A stretch of 64,000 nucleotides of DNA from assembly GCA_030765045.1 (NCBI GenBank), contig CM060969.1, forward strand, positions 58,795,216 to 58,859,215. Direction: 5' to 3'. Under the pieces are notes generated by a model. That model searched no databases. It saw only the letters and a program-made list of their open reading frames with translations, and was not told where the DNA came from. How positions within the stretch are numbered: the stretch's first letter is position 1; each line of letters begins with the position of its first letter. This DNA is from Tenodera sinensis (lineage: Eukaryota > Arthropoda > Insecta > Mantodea > Mantidae). This document shows positions 56,545 to 64,000 of the stretch, piece after piece. The position numbers and the translations under genes are program-made.

Positions 56545-58728
56545 AATCTCCGAACAACCATTTTTAAAAATGAACTACATTAAAAGTGAGTATCGCCTGT
56601 ACACTTCATCTTTTGGACCAAATATTGAAGACCTTCTGAAACGTAAGTCGTGCCAAAAAAGTCATCCTCAGAAACATCATGTGGGTTAATCAGAAGCAGA
56701 ATATGAGTGTGTAAACCTTTGATTTCCTGTGCGTAAGAATGAAGCCGCAGTGCCGCCACTGGAACTCGGTACCACGGATGAATGCCTCATTCTGTCCCAG
56801 CTCCCCGGTCCTGCTGTACCTGAGCGCCTCTGCTGTAACGTGTTGTGCTATTATGATGTCAAAAAATCCGCGCTCTTCAGAATACAGAACTTTCATCTGT
56901 TATTACTGAGTGATAAACTCTTGTACAGAATTGAGATGACGATTTATAGACAAATTTCCTGCAGTTCGTGCGGCTCACAGAAAAACGGATCGCATTCTTG
57001 TGAATAGATCAGGGAATCGGAATGGATTAGTTTCTACAAAATAATTAAATAATATATTTTTTCAATAAAACGTTTCTATATGCGGGAGGCAATTTCATTA
57101 AAAGGGTAAAAATTCTAAGAAACAGGTTCCTGTGTGATGTCTGAAATTTGACTCGTTGCATGACCAAGAGAAGTAAAAGTAGCGAATTAGTACTTCAGTA
57201 AATTTAATTATTTCAAACTTCAAAACAGTAAGAAGGAATGCCTCGGAAAGAATATGTGAAAAATAGCAGGCGGTTGAATAAGTGGTCAAAAGGAACATTG
57301 CGAAAGGCTGTGTAGAGGAATAAAAGAAATGTATTAATTTGCTACTATAAATGCAGCACAAATGACCTACTCGTCGACGAGCGCTTAAACCCACTCATTC
57401 ACGCATTCACTCATCCTCTTATAAATGCATAATACCTTACTACCAAATCCGAGATTTGATTACAGAGTGACATTGCAGAAAAAGCAATTTAAGATGCTCT
57501 TAAAGAATTTCATGCAGCAACCGATATCGACACCAATCGGAAGTGCAAAAGTAAAATGGTATTTGAAATATTAAAGAATTCGAAAGTCTGGGTTGAAGAG
57601 TGTGTTTGTAAATGTATAAAAGTAAGTTGGCGGCGCCTGAATGTTCATTTACCTTTACACAACTTTGTGGTCTTTACTAAGAAACATGTTCACCTCATTA
57701 ATGTACGAAAGCCGACCTTAGAATGTAATAATTGCAAGCTTAAAGCTCGCTGCTGTTTCTTTTGGGGTTAATATCAACAGCAAAGGTTGAAACGAGGGCG
57801 TTGCTGCAACACAGAGGAAAGAAAAAAACGCGAGCGACATGGTAATGAAGGTCTGTCTGCCTTAGAAGTCATTCAGCGTGTTTCACTATCAACGCTATGT
57901 AGCGCACCTTAAACACGATGAAATGCCTTCCTCAGACAAATGAAAGCACCTGTTCTCATGTACAGCCATGGAAAACAAGATTGAGCGCGTTAGAAGAGCA
58001 GAATATTTGTAATCCCACAATGTTTTGGAGCGTGGTGTACACAAGTCAATATTTCCAACATGCAGCTGAGTTTATTAATAATCTGTTTCATGCCTTATCA
58101 TCTGCCGGACACAGAAATAGGCAGTGTCTTGAATCACTACTAGCATTTGTATTTGTGAGTATTTATACATGGAGAATAGCCAAAGAGCCTAAGTAAAATA
58201 CGGCTGGAGATTAGTAAAGCACGCAGCCATGTCACACCAAATATGTTGAGATACGACGTGTATAATTATAAGAACTTTTCTACTGCAGCATACTCTAATG
58301 GAGATATTTTGAGCATTTACTTCAATAATAATTATTTATTTAGCAATTTAGTTTTGCATTCTTTACCCCGAGTCTAACACAATTAACTGAACACAGTAAT
58401 TACGGTTAAAATAGGCAAACACTTAAAACTAATTTACACAAATGAACCGATTAGAAAAACAAAGATGCCGTAAACAATTTAAACCTGTGAAATTCCGCCC
58501 AATTTGAAGACAACCATTCAGAAGCAACAAACATTTTCTGAACCCGTTCAATGAAACATCTCTATGCTTGCAAATATACGGGAAGGTAAGCTTCTTGAAG
58601 CTTTTGGCAGTTGCTGACATGTTTATCCAACTATATTCATCCTGATAGGAACAAAACCGATTAAATGGATTAGAAACGTGTAGCTAGAGAATAAAGTCCT
58701 ATTTCACAAAAGGATCGATGCTTTAAAA
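56545..58728. other. No gene recognised; one LINE 3'-end relic
   Basis: 57360-57420 (ATGACCTACTCGTCGACGAG, CGCTTAAACCCACTCATTCA) resembles the 3' end of the I-clade LINE at 27301-29571. Frames at 57556-57771 and 57918-58196 (+) are open, but show no motif I know. Confidence 0.45.
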
Positions 58729-58830
58729 CAGTGTTTCTCAACCTTTTTCATGACACGATCCCCATGGTATCAAAACATATTTCGCGACCCCCCGACCCTT
58801 TTTTTTCATGTATGTTAAAAATATATAATC
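58729..58830 (+). mobile_element. hAT-type terminus, truncated
   Basis: CAGTGTTTCTCAACCTTTTT, then ATTTCGCGACCCCC, is the familiar CAGTG-TTCTCAACC start of many hAT MITEs. No matching inverted end was found downstream, so only the left end is annotated. Confidence 0.6.
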
Positions 58831-59089
58831 CATACAAAAATGTTAGGCTTTTGCGTTATTAGGATTCGGATATAAATATATAATTAAGTACGTAAAACAT
58901 ATAATTTTAAATCGAATACGTGACCAATAATTGATAACTAACAAGTACAAACATACCTATTGTTAGGGCCGAGACTCCCAGCGCCATCTGTTGGTAACAC
59001 TCGGAACTAATACAAATAATGAAGCAGATAGACTGGATGACACCCTAATGCCATCTGCCGTTACGAAGGCATAGTACAGTTGCCCTGCA
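58831..59089. other. Spacer with CCATCTG repeats
   Basis: Contains CAGCGCCATCTGTTGGTAAC and, 70 bp on, ATGCCATCTGCCGTTACGAA, a partial direct repeat. No gene. Confidence 0.45.
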
Positions 59090-60615
59090 CAGGACCCTCT
59101 GGATAACGGACCTGACACTGGTATCCCAGTTGTACAAAAATGGCGCCGGCAGTTGGTGGTGATTTCTGAGGTGTTTCCACTCGCTATCCTTCGTATTGTT
59201 TTCTATGCCTTTGAGTTATTGTTTGTTATAATAATTCCTATGTAAGTTTGTCTTCATATTAGCAAAACGAGTGTTCAAAAAAATTTATTTGGGCAGTATA
59301 GGGAACGGGAATAAATCTAATAACTTGTTGACTGTGCCGTGTGCTCTCCACGTTCATGTTTATTGAGTTCCATCTAAGACTATGGCTACATTAGCCATAT
59401 AGTGTGGTTAATTTATCTGTTTGCAAGTACAATTTGTGTCACGATTACAGTGGTGAGAGGTTGTTGAAGAAAAACTGTTCCAGTAGTGTATGTTATTGTA
59501 GTCATACCTCAACCTAACCTCAAACATGACAATGCCCCGTAATTGTTGCATTCCGCATGCAAACTAAAAATGAGAAACTTTCAGTTAAAACTAAAGGTAA
59601 ATTGCAACGTAAAGCTTGTAAATTCAGCATTTAATTACTTTAAATTGCAGCATTATGTGTGTTAGTTGCCGGTGTATATATAAAATGGTGAATATGTGAA
59701 TAGTGAAAGACAATTTCAAGTGAACTCAATTAGTGACAGGTGCAACACCAACAGTTTGTTTCATGTAAGTAGTATGCTGCTTGTATTTATACATTATCTT
59801 TTGTCTTTGTAATTTAAATGTGTAGCTGTAGTTTAGAAGAAATGTGTCATGTTGCTGCATGTAAAACTGTAGACTATAGCAAAGTTGCTTTACAATGCTG
59901 ATTTAAGGTTACGTATTTCATATACTTCATTTAGAGTGCTGTTTTAGGGTTATTATTTTCAATATTTCATCTGCTTTTGTGGATCCCCCAGTAAAATGAA
60001 GTGTCATGAAGTGCTGAGTAATATGTTGTTGCAAACTGAGTAATCATAAGTTTTCAGTAAAAGTAAAAGCAAAATTCCACCCTAGAGCTTTTAAATTCAG
60101 TAGATAGCTTTAAGTTATTCTAAATAGCAGCATTAGTATATCAGCCATCCAGTATATGTTTTGTGTAGGTATATAACATTCTGTACCTGGTGCAAGCGTG
60201 AAAAACAATGTAAACAATGATTAATAATTCTGAGTTATCTCAATGTCATCAGTCCTGTTTTATATAAGTAACATTTTTGTCTATCTTCTTTGTAATTTGA
60301 TTGTGTAGTGCAGTTACATAATGGCATGTAAAACTGTAGATTGCATGAATGTTATTTAAGGTTATATATTTCATTGCCCATGGGTTATCGTTTAATATTA
60401 AATGTCATTATTATTTGTTTATTTGAGGTTATGTTTAAGGCAGTGTTTTTGTATTTAATACAGCCCATTTGCACAAAATAGGCGTTTTATTACACTACAT
60501 TTTTATTTTACTGCGTTGAAATCGTAGCCTGTAGAAGAGTTGTTTATAAGTAGTTCCCACCACATAGGCCATCATCTTGAATCCCAGTGTCAGGTCCGGT
60601 ATCTAGAAGGTACTG
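59090..60615. mobile_element. 1.5-kb non-coding TIR element with internal tandem duplication
   Basis: The left end is CAGGACCCTCTGGATAACGG and the right end, reverse complemented, is CAGTACCTTCTAGATACCGG. Both continue with ACCTGACACTGG, so about 32 bp of TIR differ at only four positions, with weaker similarity further in. The interior repeats itself: 59587 onward (TGTAAATTCAGCATTTAATT, TGCATGTAAAACTGTAGACT) recurs at 60058 onward (TTTAAATTCAGTAGATAGCT, GGCATGTAAAACTGTAGATT), a unit of about 470 bp. No ORF. No clear TSD, so the superfamily is open. Confidence 0.78.
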
Positions 60616-61013
60616 GATTCCGCTAAAGGTCCACAAGTTTCCAGACATTTCGTTACGCATCGAGATGATTCTCGCTAGAATGCGCTGGCCTATAAATACG
60701 ACGGTCGACCGCGGCCACGGCAGTTACTTATTCCTGCCCCCTTCCTGCATCCAAACTTAGGTATGCAGGAACAAACCATGCCCACAGACACAAAAGCTTG
60801 AAAAAATTAGAACACCTTATATATTGCACAGATAAAGTTTCACTAAGCGGCTTGGTGCTGTGCAGATAAACATACCGTACAGGAGAACCTGTACGACCTG
60901 TTCTCGAATGCTGGATTGCTGGAATGCCACGGTAGTTGAGTGCAAGACCGTGAAGCAAGCGGAATCGGAAGCAAGACCGCGATAAGTGGAAACGGTTCGG
61001 AAGTGAAACTACG
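60616..61013. other. No gene; isolated TATA-like promoter motif
   Basis: CTGGCCTATAAATACGACGG at about 60684 has a consensus TATAAATA 25-30 bp upstream of a GC-rich stretch. No downstream ORF is visible, so it is only a candidate core promoter, perhaps of a decayed LTR. Confidence 0.35.
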
Positions 61014-61180
61014 GTGGGTATGTGGTGGACGAAGCGGCGCTGGGGCGGGTTTCCTTCGGGTTCTCCGGTTTCCCCCGCCATCTCATTTCACCGGTGCTCC
61101 ATCTTCATTCCATGTAACATCAGTGTCACCGCCTGCGGTGCCGTATGTAGTAAAAGCGGGCGTTAAACACTACAAAAAAA
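61014..61180 (+). repeat. SINE-B, 5'-truncated copy
   Basis: GTGGTGGACGAAGCGGCGCT, GGTTCTCCGGTTTCCCCCGC, CATCTTCATTCCATGTAACA and the end GCGGGCGTTAAACACTACAA match the 26466 copy in opposite orientation. Confidence 0.83.
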
Positions 61181-61184
61181 TTCT

Positions 61185-62512
61185 GCATAGTAAAGGGCAG
61201 CATCAATGCACGTTCCCAATCTTGTTAATATTGGTATTAAGTGGAATTGATTGTGCCAAAGATCTAAATAACTGAACTCGATGGGGCTTTCAAAAAACAG
61301 TTTTTTACTACAGGTACTAACCAATCCACTAACGTAAATTCTCCACATATGTATTCACAAATGCGGTGAAGGAATGTGTGTGGCGCGCTAAATATGTTAA
61401 ATTAGGGAAAATACCTTTCAATGTGCGTCCTGATTTAATCATGTAGCTGGTTCTATTTGTGACGAATAAAAGCACCCTATTAATTTGAATTCCATTTGAC
61501 CATAGTCATTTTATAGAACCAATTACAGATTGAGTTATTGTTACATTGTTTGTGTCCTCCAAATTTATCAGATCACGAAGATATGATACCGTTGGTTCTT
61601 GCTTTTTAAGGGCACCAACTATTACATTTGCAATAAATCTACCGCCAGAATCGGTTGTTTCATCTACAGAAACCCAAATTAACTCACTTTCCAGCTCATC
61701 TCGCATTCTCGATACAATATTGTCAATACACACAGCTGACATAAGTTTTTTGTAATGTGCTTTTGTCAGGTATGATGTGTGGTATATTTATGAAGGGAGT
61801 TTCTCAAATTAGGATTAATCAGTTCCCAAAGTAGTATATGTGATGCTAAAACTGTTTCACATAAATCGGAAGAAACTTGATCTAGTTTGTTTTCTAAACA
61901 TTCCTCCAATTGCTTTCGCCTTTTTTTTTTTTTTTCTTTTTCTTTTTTTTTCAATAATTGCCTGTTTCCCTGGGTTTACGTGTTGGCTAACTTCAGAATG
62001 TTTCCCACTTTCCACCTTTTTTCCCATTCTCTACAAAACGATATTGTGTACAAATTAAATCACTCACAAATTCATTTTGAAGATCATTAAGTCTAGATGA
62101 CCCACGAACTCTTGCTTTTTTTCTAAAGAAATGAAAGTAATACACACACAGGAACCAGAGGAATGCACAGGGATCAAATTATACTGGGCTGATTGGGAAG
62201 AGATGCTGACGCATGCTATGCAATAAATTAGGCAGTTGCACACTATCTCAAAGTAACAAACAGTTCGGGAATCCCCGACGTGTTTTCAAGCAGCTCAATT
62301 CGGAGTTGCAAAATTTCTAATCTTGCACGAAAAAAAGCTAAAATAATAGAAATATTATGTTTTTATCAGAAAAGCCAAAATTGCATTTATATGCCACAAA
62401 AATTGAGTTTAATAAGCTTCTAAACTGATGATTTGTGCACATAACTTGCCAGTATTGTAATTACCTATAACAAAGGAAAAAACATGTAAATGCATGAACT
62501 TCCGGCTTTAGT
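61185..62512 (-). pseudogene. hAT (CGBP1-like) transposase relic, copy 2
   Basis: Minus strand, from 5': KKARVRGSSRLNDLQNEFVS (about 62115-62056), RFVENGKK, KQLEECLENKLDQVSSDLCE, ELINPNLRNSLHKYTTHH, then (shifted) CIDNIVSRMRDELESELIWV and SVDETTDSGGRFIANVIVGA (first catalytic Asp), and finally HLIPILTRLGTCIDAALYYA (about 61260-61195), corresponding to the PxLTRWGTWIxAALYY motif. It is the inverted, longer counterpart of 18498-19719 and ends where SINE-B begins. Stops and frameshifts throughout; dimerisation domain absent. Confidence 0.78.
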
Positions 62513-62920
62513 AATATTTTTAATTTTAATATGTCTGTGCTTGCTAGCTCAGATGCATAACCTGGTTGTTCATTACTACTAACATTAGTTTTCGTTGGAC
62601 TGATGATTCCTGTTCTCAGCAGTCTCCATCTCGCAGATGTGGATTTTATTTTAAGATCAGTTTTTCCAGATCGTCCTAACACTGTTATTGCGCATCTATG
62701 CTGTAAGAGTGGGAAAGTGCCACGACGAACTGAAGGGACTGTGTTCTGCAGCTCGTTACTTTTCAATAATGTCACTTAGATACCAAAACCTTTAAATATT
62801 AACTTGATGTCACTGTGTCAGTTCACCATCACACAAAGTACTGAAATGAAGGAACAATAATGATGGGGATGTAACACGCAGTCAGTAATTGCCTTAGATC
62901 TCAAGCTCGCGTTTTGAAAT
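62513..62920. other. Open minus-strand frame of unknown nature
   Basis: A frame of 104 codons (62775-62461 minus) contains SVRRGTFPLLQHRCAITVLG and SARWRLLRTGIISPTKTNVS, and ends inside the hAT homology block. Not recognised. It could be chance, or an older ORF into which the hAT inserted. Confidence 0.35.
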
Positions 62921-63280
62921 CGGTCCAGACCGATGGTGCTTAAAAGCGACAGCCACATGTCACTAGGTGTACTGGCTTGTATGGCTGGCGTAAAATTTAA
63001 TGGCGGGTGGCTCAACACTTTTACTCATTGGCTTACCACGCCTTGCGGTGTTGTGTAGATAAACACGTTGCGAAAACGTACCGTAAAGCCGGTGATATAA
63101 ATAAATCGTATCATTTGCTCCACAGAATTTATTTGCACAACAGGAAATGGAATAGTAATAGTCGGCTATCAACCACTATTAAATTTTGCATCTATCATAA
63201 AAGAACTGCGGGACGAAATTCCAACGCATTAGGGGCTTTGATATGATCCGGGCAATTGACAGTGTCATTAACAAACAAAA
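62921..63280 (+). repeat. SINE-A copy interrupted by an insertion
   Basis: The left part CAGACCGATGGTGCTTAAAA, then GCGACAGCCACATGTCACTA, and the right part AGAACTGCGGGACGAAATTC, then TTGACAGTGTCATTAACAA, are contiguous in other SINE-A copies but here are separated by about 225 bp. The tRNA head is missing. Confidence 0.8.
62978..63201. mobile_element. ~224-bp insertion with imperfect TIRs inside SINE-A
   Basis: The left end TGTATGGCTGGCGTAAAATT (then TAATGGCGGG) and the right end, reverse complemented, TTTATGATAGATGCAAAATT (then TAATAGTGG) agree at most positions over about 30 bp, including AAAATTTAAT. A small MITE of unknown superfamily; no clear TSD. Confidence 0.6.
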
Positions 63281-63446
63281 TATTCAATCAACAATGCTTG
63301 TCAAGCCCTCCATTGATCTTTCGCTTGCGTATTTGTCAATTAATACTTTATCGTCTTCATCGGTATTGGAAATTACTCATATAGACTTCTTTTCCATTCT
63401 TTTTGGCAATGTCACTCGCTAGGTTATGTACTCGTAATACTAAATC
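63281..63446. other. Short spacer, featureless
   Basis: No feature seen. Confidence 0.4.
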
Positions 63447-63656
63447 ATTTCGTTGTTTAACGACGCTGTCCATTGCCAGGATCACATCAGCGTCGCCGGT
63501 GTGCCGGAATTTCGTCCCGCAGGAGTTCTTTACATGCCAGTAAATCTACTGAAATGGAGCTGTCGTTTTTATGCAGACTTAAAAACCATCGGCCTGGGCC
63601 GGGTTTGAACCCGCAACCTTGGGATCAGTAGGCCAGCGTATAACCAACTGAGCCAC

Positions 63657-63658
<2 letters not shown>
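63447..63658 (-). repeat. SINE-A, full-length copy
   Basis: The minus-strand head GGGTGGCTCAGTTGGTTATA, B box AAGGTTGCGGGTTCAAACCC, body GACAGCTCCATTTCAGTAGA and CACACCGGCGACGCTGATGT, tail GGACAGCGTCGTTAAACAAC. An A-run (T at 63661-63693 on +) abuts its 5' head, which is unusual for a SINE tail and may belong to an older element it landed next to. Confidence 0.92.

Positions 63659-63660
<2 letters not shown>

Positions 63661-63693
<33 letters not shown>
63661..63693. repeat. Poly(T) tract
   Basis: 33 consecutive T next to the SINE-A head. Confidence 0.97.
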
Positions 63694-63696
<3 letters not shown>

Positions 63697-64000
63697 TTTT
63701 TTGGACTGGCCCCACCTCCGCCAGCCCAGGTGACGATCATCCGAAAGGGATATACATCGCCTCCCCTACCATGCACTACGTCTACTCTACGAGGATGGAA
63801 GGGAAAGTCGGGTGCTGTTATGTCAGGTACCGCCGAAGCAAACCTGATGTTAGTGGGTAACTCTAAAAAGGCACCTGCATACAAGAGAGTATGCAGGCAG
63901 AGTGGGGTTAGGTACAGGTCTTGGCACTAGGCCCAGGCCTGGAACCTAAGTGTTAGTAGAGGGTTATCATGCTGAAGGCAGGAATTGGGATAAGGTGTCG
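63694..64000. other. GC-richer stretch, unidentified, cut by window end
   Basis: More GC-rich than its surroundings, with CCCAGGCCTGG-like palindromic patches. Its composition and the adjacent poly(T) suggest a retroposed element on the minus strand, but no known family is recognised. Confidence 0.35.

Noticed and set aside
58729..59089. Complete hAT MITE starting CAGTGTTTCTCAACC
   Set aside because: No inverted right terminus or 8-bp duplication could be found, so only the terminus is listed.
60684..60703. Functional promoter at TATAAATA
   Set aside because: The motif is good, but no transcript, ORF or LTR partner is visible. Recorded only as a weak candidate.

Overview
This is a eukaryotic, almost certainly arthropod (probably insect) intergenic window. 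It is AT-rich and packed with (CA)n/(GT)n and other microsatellites. Its dominant content is decayed transposable elements (TEs) of families typical of arthropods: I-clade and Jockey-clade LINEs, hAT, MULE, mariner-type and piggyBac/Harbinger-like DNA elements, tRNA-derived SINEs, and a Gypsy-like LTR element. I find no intact host gene, rRNA, functional tRNA or CRISPR array. The species cannot be fixed from the sequence alone.

Layout. 1-1.3 kb: a 723-bp (CA)n tract and a ~120-bp tandem repeat. 1.7-13.3 kb: a coiled-coil ORF relic, a partial LTR, a Jockey LINE in the 3' part of a hAT relic, a 994-bp hAT with a perfect 8-bp target duplication (TSD), a second hAT, a MULE with triplicated subterminal motifs, and a solo LTR carrying a nested MITE. 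13.9-22.5 kb: copies of an interspersed repeat I call R1, a second solo LTR with a nested palindromic MITE, and a hAT transposase relic. 23-30 kb: tRNA-like SINEs and an I-clade LINE that split an older transposon-type ORF, with matching TSDs. 31-38 kb: an 880-bp hAT with perfect TSD, an R1 copy containing a 777-bp (CA)n, and a SINE pair. 40-43.6 kb: head-to-head mariner-type relics, a LINE endonuclease relic and a third solo LTR. 44.3-49.4 kb: an LTR retrotransposon with two LTRs and a gag-like reading frame but no pol. 49.7-53.2 kb: a 3.4-kb inverted repeat. 54.5-55.7 kb: a 15-copy minisatellite. 56-64 kb: a piggyBac-type MITE with a nested SINE, a 1.5-kb terminal-inverted-repeat (TIR) element with internal duplication, a second copy of the 18-kb hAT, and SINEs, one of them interrupted.

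Nothing here works as an operon or pathway. The logic is nesting: paralogous empty sites, target duplications and inverted copies give the relative order of insertion. The most interesting items are the R1 family, the large inverted repeat, the nested MITEs proven by sister LTRs, and the pol-less LTR element. All coding relics contain stops, frameshifts or truncations, so none is expected to make functional protein.
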